Assembly (NCBI GenBank): GCA_022826585.1
Contig: JAJDUR010000055.1
Span: 1-64,000 of the forward strand
DNA from: Dehalococcoidia bacterium
GTDB lineage: Bacteria; Chloroflexota; Dehalococcoidia; Tepidiformales; Tepidiformaceae
Length of the DNA: 64,000 nt
Direction of reading: 5' to 3'
This document shows positions 7,992 through 15,805 of the stretch, in pieces (within the stretch, counting starts at the first letter, position 1; each line of letters starts with the position of its first letter). A program made the position numbers and the translations under genes. The notes under the pieces are model-generated. The model searched no databases, was not told the origin of the DNA, and was given only the letters and a program-made list of their open reading frames with translations.

Positions 7992-9401
7992 TCAGGACGT
8001 CGCGGCGGGGATTCGCGTCCCGGAGGATTCAGAAAACGCGCCACGGCGGGCAAGCTCCGCGCGCAGGTCGAGGAGGGCCGTGTAGGTCAGCAGCACGGTG
8101 ACGGGACCGTCGCCGGAGCGGTGGGCGAGGGCCTCGAGCAAGGCGGCGGGGCGGCTGGCGGCGGCGACGGGCTCGGGCCAGCCCGCGTAGCGCAGGCGGA
8201 GGGCGGCGTCCTCGGCGCGGACACCGCCCGCCCAGCAGCGCTTCACGCGTCCGGCGAGGCGCTCGAAGTCGACGTCCCAGATCCAGCTCACGTCGCGGCC
8301 GTCGGCATGGCGATCGTTGAGGACGAAGGCGACCTCGACGGCGCCCTCCCCGTCCTCGACGAGCCGCAGGGCCTCGCTGGCGCCGGCGGGGTTCTTGCAG
8401 AGGAGCAGCCGCAGGCGGCGGCCGTCGAGGGCGACGAGCTCGCCCCGCCCGAAGGCGGGGCGGGCGGCGGCGAGGCCGTCGCGGATCGCGGACTCGGGAA
8501 GGTCGAGGGCGCGGGCGAGGGCGATCGCAGCCAGCGCGTTGCCGGCGTTGTAGAGGCCGCCCAGGGGGAGGTCGAGATCGCCGAGGCCGGGGACGGTGAG
8601 GCGCAGGCCGTCGGGAGCGGACTCGACGGCAGCGGCGGCCGTGTCGGGCTCGGGGCGGGCGCGGTCGCAGCCCGAGCAGCTCCAGCGGCCGAGGTGGGCG
8701 GCGTAGCGCGCCTCGTAGCGGTAGGCGCCGCCGCAGGCCCGGCACCAGCGCGCGTCGGCGGGACCGGGGGAGGAGGAGGCCCCACGGGCGGCGGCGAGGG
8801 AGTACCAGTGGAGCGGGCCGGACCAGTCGAGGACGAGCTCGGCGACGGAGGGGTCGTCGGCGTTGAGCACGAGCGTCGTCGTCGGGGGCAGGAGGGCGAG
8901 GGACTCGCGCCAGCGGGCGGCCACGGTGTCGACCTCCCCGTAACGGTCGAGCTGATCGCGGAAGAGGTTGGTGAAGGCGACGGCGCGGGGCCGGAGGGCG
9001 ACGGCGGCGGCGGGAAGGGTCGCCTCGTCCGTCTCCATGAGGGCGAGGGCGCGCCGGTCGCGGGGGCGGCCGCGCCAGTCGGAGGCGGCGGCGAGGGCGG
9101 AGGCGACGCCGCGGGTGAGGTTGGAGCCCTCGCGGTTGTGGACGGCGCCGCGGCCGGCGGCGGCGAGCATCTCCGCGAGGAGGCGGGCGGTCGTGGTCTT
9201 GCCGTTGGTGCCGGTGACGAGAACCGCCCCACCCTCGAGCCGTCCGGCGAGGGTCGCGACGAAGGCGGGGTCGAGGCGCTCGGCGAGGAGGCCGGGGAGC
9301 GCGGTGGCGCCGCCCCCGCGCAGGCGCGCACTGAGGAAGGCGGCGGCTTTCGCAACCCAGAGGGCGAGGAGGAACCGGGGGCGAGGGAGCGTCAGGGCCA
9401 T
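7992..9401 (-). CDS. murT: MurT-like Mur ligase (lipid II isoglutaminyl synthase catalytic subunit type)
   Basis: MurT with GatD amidates the D-Glu of lipid II in peptidoglycan. The 469-residue protein has the Mur-ligase ATP loop VLVTGTNGKTTTARL, the ESTD-like METDEATLP region, FTNLFRDQLDRYGE, and, specific to the MurT branch, a four-cysteine zinc ribbon (CRAC and CSGC around residues 219-243) and the C-terminal DUF1727 block (FVLNDRHADGRDVSWIWD). A hydrophobic N-terminus may contact the membrane. MurT is normally encoded next to its glutaminase partner GatD; no gatD lies on either side here. The ATG has a GGGAA upstream. Confidence 0.88.
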   Translation of the reverse strand: MALTLPRPRFLLALWVAKAAAFLSARLRGGGATALPGLLAERLDPAFVATLAGRLEGGAVLVTGTNGKTTTARLLAEMLAAAGRGAVHNREGSNLTRGVASALAAASDWRGRPRDRRALALMETDEATLPAAAVALRPRAVAFTNLFRDQLDRYGEVDTVAARWRESLALLPPTTTLVLNADDPSVAELVLDWSGPLHWYSLAAARGASSSPGPADARWCRACGGAYRYEARYAAHLGRWSCSGCDRARPEPDTAAAAVESAPDGLRLTVPGLGDLDLPLGGLYNAGNALAAIALARALDLPESAIRDGLAAARPAFGRGELVALDGRRLRLLLCKNPAGASEALRLVEDGEGAVEVAFVLNDRHADGRDVSWIWDVDFERLAGRVKRCWAGGVRAEDAALRLRYAGWPEPVAAASRPAALLEALAHRSGDGPVTVLLTYTALLDLRAELARRGAFSESSGTRIPAATS

Positions 9402-9468
9402 GTCCGTTCCCGATCGGCGCGGAGGCGGACGGCCATGGTACGGAACGAGGGGAGCGGGCGGGGAGGGG

Positions 9469-9732
9469 CTAGGTGCCCGTGGCGCTCGCCACCGGGAGTG
9501 GCTGCGCGGGCACGAGGCCCGCGAGCACGCGTTCGATCGCCATCGTGTGGCTGCAGATCGACCACTCGGCGAAGAAGCCGCAGGTGCAGGACCAGGCGTC
9601 GTCGGCGAACTCGACGCGGTGGTCGGTGTTGTCGCCCCGGACGGTCACGGTGAACCCTTCGATGCAGAAACGCTCGGGCTCGGCTGCGTAGCGCCTGGCT
9701 TTCTCGATCTTGCCGATGATGCTCGACTGCAT
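9469..9732 (-). CDS. Small SWIM zinc-finger protein
   Basis: This protein of 87 residues has a SWIM-type zinc motif, CxCx8CxH, in CTCGFFAEWSICSH near its C-terminal half. SWIM domains bind DNA or protein; the small size leaves little else. I choose the ATG at 9732 with AGGAGG upstream (spacing slightly long, about 12 bases). A GTG at 9771 is also in frame, but it would place the start inside the terminator hairpin of the preceding transporter operon. The role is unknown. Confidence 0.75.
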   Translation of the reverse strand: MQSSIIGKIEKARRYAAEPERFCIEGFTVTVRGDNTDHRVEFADDAWSCTCGFFAEWSICSHTMAIERVLAGLVPAQPLPVASATGT

Positions 9733-9774
9733 GTTCGCTGGAACCCTCCTGGCGCGGGCGGCTTCGAACACGAA

Positions 9775-9797
9775 AACGGCGCCCTATCGGCGCCGTT
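9775..9797 (-). terminator. Rho-independent terminator after tupABC
   Basis: A perfect 9-bp inverted repeat (AACGGCGCC/GGCGCCGTT) with a five-base loop, followed on the minus strand by a short T-run (GTTTTCG). It lies 36 bases past the tupC stop and before the SWIM gene start, so it closes the transporter operon. Confidence 0.65.
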
Positions 9798-9833
9798 GGG
9801 ACGTGGGTGCCGCTCGCGCATCCATCGCGACAA

Positions 9834-10820
9834 TCACGCTACGGAAACGCGGGAGGGCCTGTCAACAGTTTCGGGCCCGGGAACCGTAAAGGACACGACC
9901 ATCTCCGTGGGCGCGCTCACCGGGACCTGCTCGCCGGGGGCGGGAAGGGGCTGTCCCGGGGGGTAGCGGACGGCGATGCGCCTCCCCCCGCTGCTCCCGA
10001 TCACGTCGACACCCGTGACGATGTCGACGACCTCCTCGACCTCGAGGGAGAACGTGACGTCGCCGAGGCCGGGGCGGAGGGCGCCCGGAGCGACGCCCGC
10101 CAGGCCGGCCTCCGCCGGCAGAAGGGTGTAGCCGAGGAGCTCGGCGGTGTCGGGGTCGGGGGGCGAGGCGAAGACCTCGCGCCCTGGGCCGGCGGCTCGG
10201 ACGGTGCCTTCGCACAGCACGACGAGGTCCGCGGCGAGGCGCAGGGCCTCGTCACGATCGTGGGTGACGAGCACGGTCGTGCCGGCGAAGCGGCGCAGGA
10301 GGGCGGGGAGCTCCTCGCGCATCCGGCCGCGGCCGCGCTCATCGAAACCGGCGAGGGGCTCGTCGAGGAGGGTGAGGGGGGCGCGCAGGGAGAGGGCGCG
10401 GGCGAGATTGGCGCGCTGCGCCTCGCCCCCGGAGAGGCGATTGGCGGGGCGGTCGAGGAGGTGCCCGACGCCGCAGGCCGTGGCCGCCTCGGCGAGGCGT
10501 GAGCGGCGCTCGCGAGGGGAAAGGCCGCGGAGGCGGAGGGCGAGGTCCAGGTTGGCGCGAAGGGAGCCGCTGAGGAAGACCGCCTCCTGGAAGGCATAGG
10601 CGACGGAGGCGCGGGCCTCGGGAGCGGGCTTCCCGCCGACGAGGACGCGTCCGGAGCGGGGGCGTTCGAGGCCGGCGAGCAGGCGCAGGAGGGTCGACTT
10701 GCCCGAGCCGTTCGGGCCGAGCAGGGCGGTGACGCGGCCCGCCTCGAAGCGCAAGTCGGGCACGTCGAGCACGAGACGGTCGCCGTAGGCGAAGCGAACG
10801 CCCTCGAGCCGCGCCTCCAT
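9834..10820 (-). CDS. tupC: Tungstate/molybdate-type ABC transporter ATP-binding protein
   Basis: This 328-residue ATPase powers import by the TupABC system. It shows Walker A (GPNGSGKST), the ABC signature (LSGGEAQRANLARAL) and Walker B (LTLLDEP), followed by the His switch (VTHDRDEAL). After residue ~215 there is an extra regulatory region with a TOBE-like beta domain (VEEVVDIVTGVDV), as in oxyanion importers that sense cargo or metabolites. Its ATG overlaps the end of the permease gene by one base. The tungstate rather than molybdate call rests on the binding protein. Confidence 0.88.
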   Translation of the reverse strand: MEARLEGVRFAYGDRLVLDVPDLRFEAGRVTALLGPNGSGKSTLLRLLAGLERPRSGRVLVGGKPAPEARASVAYAFQEAVFLSGSLRANLDLALRLRGLSPRERRSRLAEAATACGVGHLLDRPANRLSGGEAQRANLARALSLRAPLTLLDEPLAGFDERGRGRMREELPALLRRFAGTTVLVTHDRDEALRLAADLVVLCEGTVRAAGPGREVFASPPDPDTAELLGYTLLPAEAGLAGVAPGALRPGLGDVTFSLEVEEVVDIVTGVDVIGSSGGRRIAVRYPPGQPLPAPGEQVPVSAPTEMVVSFTVPGPETVDRPSRVSVA

Positions 10821-11515
10821 CAGCGGGGGCTCCGCTGCTGGACGACGGTGAGGACGGCGACGATGGCGAAGGCCATGGCGAGGAGCACGAGGCCGTAGGC
10901 GATGGCGCGCTCGGTGTCGGCGCGGCTCGTCTCCGTGACGATGGCGGTGGTGAGGACGCGGGTGTCGCCGGCGAGGTTGCCGCCCACGGCCATGGAGGCG
11001 CCCACCTCGGAGACGACGGCGCCGAAGCCGGCCATCACGGCGGCGAGCAGGCCGAGGCGGGCCTCCTTCGCGAGCAGCCAGAGCGCGTGCAGGCGACCCG
11101 CCCCGAGCACGGTGAGGAGGTCGGGGAGACGGGCGGGGAGGGCCTGGATGGAGGCGGCGGTGAAGGCGATGACGAGGGGCGTGGCGATGAGGAACTGGGC
11201 GATGATCATGGCCTGCTTCGTGTAGATGAGCTCGAAGCCGCCGAAGGGCCCGCTGCGCACGAGCAGGAGCCAGATGATCAGGCCGGCCACGACGGGGGGC
11301 ATGCCCATGCCGGTGCCCACACCGGCGAGGATGAGGGTGCGGGCGGGGAAGCGGGCGCGCCCGAGCAGGTAGCCGAGGGGCACGCCCACCACCATGGCCA
11401 GGGCGGTGGCGGAGCCGGAGACGAGGAGGGTGCGGCCGGCGATGGAGAAGAGCTCGCCATCGCCGGCGCCAATGAGGCGGAACGCCTCGACAAGACCGTC
11501 CCAGATGGCCTCCAT
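10820..11515 (-). CDS. tupB: Tungstate-type ABC transporter permease
   Basis: A 231-residue inner-membrane permease with several hydrophobic segments and the EAA-type loop (MAGFGAVVSEVGASMAVGGN, written here as the TupB/WtpB-like block) that docks on the ATPase. The reading frame remains open far upstream of the ATG, but that part is antisense-like Arg/Pro sequence. I take the ATG at 11515, which overlaps the tupA stop as TGATG and gives a normal-length permease. Small permeases of this kind act as homodimers. Confidence 0.9.
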   Translation of the reverse strand: MEAIWDGLVEAFRLIGAGDGELFSIAGRTLLVSGSATALAMVVGVPLGYLLGRARFPARTLILAGVGTGMGMPPVVAGLIIWLLLVRSGPFGGFELIYTKQAMIIAQFLIATPLVIAFTAASIQALPARLPDLLTVLGAGRLHALWLLAKEARLGLLAAVMAGFGAVVSEVGASMAVGGNLAGDTRVLTTAIVTETSRADTERAIAYGLVLLAMAFAIVAVLTVVQQRSPR

Positions 11516-12357
11516 CAGCCGCCTCCGACGGGGGACTCCAGGGCGGGGGTGAAGAGCGAGCGCCCGAACTCCTCGGCGCGGAAGCGCCCGATCAGGGCCT
11601 GGGTCGCGGGTTCGAGGAGGAAGGCGGCGAAGGCCTCGGCCTGCTCCGCCGCCACGCCGTCGTGCCGGTCGGGATTGACGACGTGGACGTGGTAGAGGTT
11701 GAGGAGGCTGCCGTCGCCCTCGACGAGGACGGTGAGATCGAGGACGTCGCGGAGGGCAAGGTAGGTGGCGCGGTCGGTGAGGGTGTAGGCGCGGCGCTCG
11801 GAGGCGATGGTAAGGGTGGCGCCCATGCCCTGCCCGGTCTCCTCGCGGGGGAGGGTTGCCCAATCGATGCCAACGCGCTCCCAGAGCGCGAGCTCCCTCT
11901 TGTGGGTGCCGGAGTCGTCTCCGCGGGAGACGAAGCGGCCACCGGCGGCGATGGCGGCGAGGGCGGCGGGGAGGTCGGAGGCGGAGGCGACGCGGGCGGG
12001 GTCGTCGGGGGGACCGACGATGACGAAGTCGTTGGTCATGACGAGGCGGCCGGAGACGAGGTCGCCGCTCGCGACGTAGGGGGCTTCGGCCTCCGGGGCG
12101 TGTACCAGGACGACGTCGGCATTGCCCTCGCCGGCCATGCGCAGGGCGGCCCCCGTGCCGACGGCGATGACCTTCACGGTGATGCCGGTGCGCTCCTCGA
12201 AACGGGGCACGATCTCATCGAGGAGGCCGCTGTCGTAGGTGGAGGTAGTGGTGGCGAGGATGAGCGTGCCGGGGTCGTCGTCGGAACCGCCGCAGGCAAC
12301 GGACAGGACGAGGGCGCAAAGCGGGGGGAGTACGAGCAGGCGTCGGGCGAAGGACAC
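11515..12357 (-). CDS. tupA: Tungstate-binding lipoprotein of ABC transporter
   Basis: The substrate-binding protein of the importer, 280 residues. It has a signal peptide ending at a cysteine (LSVACGG) that is likely lipidated, and the TupA/WtpA-type opening block LILATTTSTYDSGLLDEI, where oxyanion ligands Thr/Ser lie in the family. The motif points to the tungstate group more than to ModA. The GTG at 12357 is preferred over an in-frame upstream ATG because GGGAG precedes it at good distance and the signal peptide then starts with SFARRL. The -3 position of the lipobox is Ser, not the usual Leu. Confidence 0.88.
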   Translation of the reverse strand: MSFARRLLVLPPLCALVLSVACGGSDDDPGTLILATTTSTYDSGLLDEIVPRFEERTGITVKVIAVGTGAALRMAGEGNADVVLVHAPEAEAPYVASGDLVSGRLVMTNDFVIVGPPDDPARVASASDLPAALAAIAAGGRFVSRGDDSGTHKRELALWERVGIDWATLPREETGQGMGATLTIASERRAYTLTDRATYLALRDVLDLTVLVEGDGSLLNLYHVHVVNPDRHDGVAAEQAEAFAAFLLEPATQALIGRFRAEEFGRSLFTPALESPVGGG

Positions 12358-12411
12358 TGGCCGCTCCCGGGGATATGCTGGCGGCAGCATAGCGAGGCGG
12401 GGAGGGAGGGG

Positions 12412-13305
12412 CTAGCGGGGCGGACCGCGGAGGATGCGTCGGCGGAGGGGCTCGGGGTCGTCGGGAGCGCCCCACATCTCCCACCAGGCGTCGTCGAGCC
12501 ACCAGGTCGCGCCCGCTTCCTCCCAGCGGGCGACTTCGGCCGTGTCCACGTCGGGGAGGCTGCGCTCGACGACGATGTCGTAGGGCTCGCCGCCGTCCCG
12601 CTCGCGCTCGATCCAATCGCGCATGGCGCGGAGGTCGTCGCGGGCCTCCTCGGGGGAAGCGTCGAACACCATCTCGCCGTCGGCGCCAAAGACGTTGGGG
12701 AGGAGGCCGTCGTAGCGGATGGCGCGGCGCATCGACTTGCGGCGGGGCCACATGGCGGGGTCGCGGGGCCAGGCGCCGACGACCCAGACGGGGATGCGCG
12801 GCCGCTGGACGGGGGTGGGGAGGAAGGTCAGCTCCCGCACGTTGAAGTGGTCGCCCTCGAAGGCGAAGGACTCGCCGCTCCAGAGGCCGTCGAGGACGGC
12901 GAGGGCCTCGTCGAGCATGGCGGCGCGGGTGCGGCGGTCGAACTCGTCGACGCCGAACCAGGGTCCCTCGTCTGGCGGGGCGCCGAGGCCGACGGAGAGC
13001 GTGAAGCGCCCGCCGGAGAGACGGTCGATGGTGGCGGCCTGGCGGGCGATGAGCCAGGGTCGGTGCCAGGCGAGCGGGGTGAGCATGGTGCCGAGCCGGA
13101 TGCGCTCGGTGCGGTCGGCGATGGCGGAGAGCAGCACCCAGGCGTCGGCGAGGACCGGCGGGGGGTCGTCGGGGGCGGCGGCAAAGGGCGTGTCCCAGAG
13201 GAAGACGCCGTCCCAGCCGGCCTCCTCGGCGTCGACGGCGAACTGGATCAGGGTGGCGGGGTCGCCACTGTAGCCACCGTTGGGGAGGGTCACGCCGAAA
13301 CGCAT
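12412..13305 (-). CDS. LLM-class (luciferase-like) F420-type oxidoreductase
   Basis: The 297-residue protein belongs to the luciferase-like monooxygenase superfamily. It begins with the beta-strand MRFGVTLPNGG, then AEEAGWDGVFLWD, IRLGTMLTPLAWHRPW and LSGGRFTLSVGLG, the core of the TIM barrel. Many members in such high-GC organisms use F420 in place of FMN; the cofactor cannot be proved from these residues. A TACACT hexamer sits seven bases before the ATG, so the transcript is probably leaderless. Substrate unknown; it stands 54 bases past tupA and 40 before cysM. Confidence 0.85.
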   Translation of the reverse strand: MRFGVTLPNGGYSGDPATLIQFAVDAEEAGWDGVFLWDTPFAAAPDDPPPVLADAWVLLSAIADRTERIRLGTMLTPLAWHRPWLIARQAATIDRLSGGRFTLSVGLGAPPDEGPWFGVDEFDRRTRAAMLDEALAVLDGLWSGESFAFEGDHFNVRELTFLPTPVQRPRIPVWVVGAWPRDPAMWPRRKSMRRAIRYDGLLPNVFGADGEMVFDASPEEARDDLRAMRDWIERERDGGEPYDIVVERSLPDVDTAEVARWEEAGATWWLDDAWWEMWGAPDDPEPLRRRILRGPPR

Positions 13306-13312
13306 GAGGGGA

Positions 13313-13318
13313 AGTGTA
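13313..13318 (-). promoter_or_regulatory. -10 element of LLM oxidoreductase gene
   Basis: TACACT on the minus strand, seven bases before the ATG at 13305; predicted leaderless start. Confidence 0.5.
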
Positions 13319-13345
13319 GTGGGTAGGGCTACGACCGATCGGCCG

Positions 13346-14290
13346 CTACCACCAGATCATTTCGTCGACGTCCTCGGGGAGGTCGTCCCAGTCGGTCGTC
13401 CAGAGGCCGGAGCTGAGGTACTTCCAGCCGCCGTCGGCGAGGAGGCAGACGATGTGCTGCTCGCCCGGGAGGCGCTCGGAGACCTTGATGGCGGCGCGCA
13501 CGACGGAGCCGCTGCTGACCCCCGCGAAGATGCCTTCCTTTTCGGCGAGGTCGCGGGTGAAGGCGAAGCTGGTCTGGCTGTCGACCACGATCTTCCCGTC
13601 GAGGACGGACTCGTCGAGGATCTCGGGGATGAAGCCCTCTTCGAGGGCGCGCAGGCCCTGGACGTTGTCGCCGGGGTGGGGGGCGGCGGCGATGACGCGG
13701 ATGTCGGGGTTGCGGGCCTTGAGGCCGCGGCCGGTGCCGGTCAGCGTTCCTCCCGTGCCGAGCCCGGCGACGAAAGCGGTCGTTTCGGGGAGGTCGCGCA
13801 GGATCTCCACGGCAGTGCCGTGCTCATGGGCGGCGGGGTTGGCGTCGTTCCCGTACTGGTAGGGGAAGTGGTAGCGGCCGGGGTCGGCGGCGACGATCTC
13901 CTTGGCCTTCACGATGGCGCCGTTCGAGCCGAGCTCGCCGGGGGAGTAGATGATCTCGGCGCCGAGGGAGCGGAGCAGGAGCGAGCGCTCCTCGCTGACG
14001 TTCTCGGGCATCACGCAGACGACGTGGTAGCCGCGCAGCTTGCCGATAAGGGCGAGGCCAATGCCGGTGTTGCCGGAGGTGGGCTCGAGGATGGTGTCGC
14101 CGGGCTTGAGCTCGCCGCGCGACTCGGCCGCCTCGATCATCGCCTTCGCGATACGGTCCTTGACGGAGCCGGTAGGGTTCTGGCCTTCGAGCTTGGCGTA
14201 GATGTGGACGTCGGGGCGGGGGGCGAAGGCGCGCAGCTCGACGAGGGGGGTATCGCCGATGAGGTCGAGGATGGAGCGGTAGAGAGCCAC
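13346..14290 (-). CDS. cysM: CysM-type cysteine synthase (thiocarboxylate-dependent)
   Basis: A 314-residue PLP enzyme. The PLP lysine lies in PTGSVKDRIAK (Lys44) and the phosphate loop is SGNTGIGLA. It matches mycobacterial CysM in details absent from CysK: the QYGNDANPAAHEHGT loop, and LRALEEGFIPEI, where Arg214 aligns with the arginine that selects O-phosphoserine in M. tuberculosis CysM. The C-terminal GWKYLSSGLW also fits that branch. It should use sulfur delivered as a thiocarboxylate on the CysO-like carrier encoded 11 bases upstream, giving cysteine without free sulfide. The GTG start is set by that neighbour; upstream frame is not protein-like. Confidence 0.88.
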   Translation of the reverse strand: MALYRSILDLIGDTPLVELRAFAPRPDVHIYAKLEGQNPTGSVKDRIAKAMIEAAESRGELKPGDTILEPTSGNTGIGLALIGKLRGYHVVCVMPENVSEERSLLLRSLGAEIIYSPGELGSNGAIVKAKEIVAADPGRYHFPYQYGNDANPAAHEHGTAVEILRDLPETTAFVAGLGTGGTLTGTGRGLKARNPDIRVIAAAPHPGDNVQGLRALEEGFIPEILDESVLDGKIVVDSQTSFAFTRDLAEKEGIFAGVSSGSVVRAAIKVSERLPGEQHIVCLLADGGWKYLSSGLWTTDWDDLPEDVDEMIWW

Positions 14291-14301
14291 GGCGGGCGGG
14301 A

Positions 14302-14595
14302 CTAGCCCCCGGCGAGGGCGGGGAGGATGTCGAGGACGTCGCCGTCGCTGAGGGCGGTGGCGGCGCCGCCCATGTAGCGGATGTCCTCGTCGTTCAGATA
14401 CACGTTGACGAAGCGCTGGAGTTGCCCGTCGTCGCCGTACATCTGGGCCTTGAAGCCGGGGAAGCTGGCCTCGACATCGTCGACGACCTCGGCCACGGTC
14501 GCGCCTCGCGCCTCGATCTCCTTCTGCCCGCCAACGAGCTTCTGGAGGACGGCGGTAACGCGGATGCGGACGGTGGGCGCGGTGGCTGAGGTCAC
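14302..14595 (-). CDS. cysO: CysO/MoaD/ThiS-like sulfur-carrier protein
   Basis: A 97-residue ubiquitin-fold protein ending in Ala-Gly-Gly, the tail that is adenylated by an E1-like enzyme and loaded with sulfur as a thiocarboxylate. Beta-grasp features include VNVYLNDEDIRYMGG and DGDVLDILPALAGG. The GTG start has AGGAGA eight bases upstream. Directly between the E1-like gene and cysM, it is the obvious sulfur donor for CysM. No Mec-type protease gene, which frees cysteine from CysO in mycobacteria, is next to it. Confidence 0.87.
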   Translation of the reverse strand: MTSATAPTVRIRVTAVLQKLVGGQKEIEARGATVAEVVDDVEASFPGFKAQMYGDDGQLQRFVNVYLNDEDIRYMGGAATALSDGDVLDILPALAGG

Positions 14596-14625
14596 GGGCT
14601 GCTTCTCCTGATGCCGGGTTCGAGG

Positions 14626-15738
14626 CTAGACGGCGGCGGTTTCTTCTTCCTCCGGGTGGGGGAAGGGAGCGCCGCAGAACTCCTCGTAGTCGATGAGCTT
14701 CGTAAGAGTGGGGTTGTCGCCGCAGAGGGGGCAGTCGGGGTCGCGGCGGATCTTGACGGTGCGGAACTCGAGGGAGAGGGCGTCGTAGAGGAGGAGGCGG
14801 TTGACGAGGGGCTCGCCCTGCTCGAGCACGAGCTTGAGCACCTCGGTGGCCTGGATGCTGCCGATGGTGGCGCACATCGCGCCAAGGACGCCCGCCTCGG
14901 CGCAGCTCGGGACCATGCCGGGCGGGGGAGGGGCGGGGTAGAGGCAGCGGTAGCAGCTCTGGCCGGGCACGTAGGTCGTAGCCTGGCCGTCGAACATGAG
15001 GATGGAACCGTCGACCAGCTTCTTCTCGCGGAGGTAACAGGCGTCGTTTACCAGGTAGCGCGTGGCGAAGTTGTCGGCGCCGTTCACGACAATGTCGTAC
15101 TGGTCGATGATCTCGAAGGCGTTGTCGCTCGTGAGGGGCGCCTCGTGGAGGACGACGTCGATGTTGGGGTTGTGCGCGAGGAGGGTCTCTTTCGCCGACT
15201 GCACCTTGGGGCGGCCGATGTCGGCGGTCTGGTGGAGGATCTGGCGCTGGAGGTTGGAGCGGTCGACGATGTCGAAGTCGATGAGGCCGATCGTGCCGAT
15301 GCCGGCGAGGGCGAGATAGAGCGCGACCGGCGAGCCGAGCCCGCCAGCGCCGACGACGAGGACCTTCGCCTCGATGATCTTGCGCTGCCCGACGCTGGCG
15401 ACCTGGGGCATGATGAGGTGGCGGCTGTAGCGCTCGACCATCTCGGGCGTGAGGACGACATCGGAGCCGCCGGCGAGGGCGGGGATGAAGGCGACCTCGT
15501 CGCCGGCGGCGAGGGGGGTAGCTTCGCCGTCGAGCGTGTCGATCTCGACCTGGTTCACGTAGACGCCAATGTGGGTGGCGAGCTCGCCCTCAGCATCGCG
15601 CACCTGGGCGCCGAAACCGGGGAACTGTGAGTCGAGGTCGTCCATGACCTCGCGCAGGTTCGCGCCGGTGGCGCGCACCTGGACACGGTTACCCACGAGG
15701 TGGCGGAAGGGGGTGGGGACGTAGACGTTGACAGTCAC
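14626..15738 (-). CDS. moeB: MoaD/ThiS-like domain fused to MoeB/ThiF-type E1 enzyme
   Basis: About 370 residues. Residues 1-92 are a second ubiquitin-like carrier domain (LREVMDDLDSQFPGF, then IPALAGGSD), and the rest is an E1-like adenylating enzyme: RYSRHLIMPQVASVGQRKI, VVGAGGLGSPVALYLALAG (nucleotide loop), NLQRQILH, and the zinc cysteines CYRC and CPLC. There is no C-terminal rhodanese domain. In the fusion the Gly-Gly of the carrier is internal, so it cannot be adenylated unless cut; the free carrier encoded next door probably is the substrate. GTG at 15738 with GAGG upstream is preferred over an upstream in-frame extension of low-complexity Ser/Pro sequence. Confidence 0.85.
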   Translation of the reverse strand: MTVNVYVPTPFRHLVGNRVQVRATGANLREVMDDLDSQFPGFGAQVRDAEGELATHIGVYVNQVEIDTLDGEATPLAAGDEVAFIPALAGGSDVVLTPEMVERYSRHLIMPQVASVGQRKIIEAKVLVVGAGGLGSPVALYLALAGIGTIGLIDFDIVDRSNLQRQILHQTADIGRPKVQSAKETLLAHNPNIDVVLHEAPLTSDNAFEIIDQYDIVVNGADNFATRYLVNDACYLREKKLVDGSILMFDGQATTYVPGQSCYRCLYPAPPPPGMVPSCAEAGVLGAMCATIGSIQATEVLKLVLEQGEPLVNRLLLYDALSLEFRTVKIRRDPDCPLCGDNPTLTKLIDYEEFCGAPFPHPEEEETAAV

Positions 15739-15805
15739 TGGCTCTGCCTCGCTGTGGGGCCCACCGTTGGGGCCGTCGGATTGTGGGGCGGCTCCCGCCG
15801 CCGGG

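Noticed and set aside
9469-9771. Longer SWIM protein starting at GTG 9771
   Set aside because: Would begin within the tupABC terminator hairpin; ATG 9732 has AGGAGG upstream.
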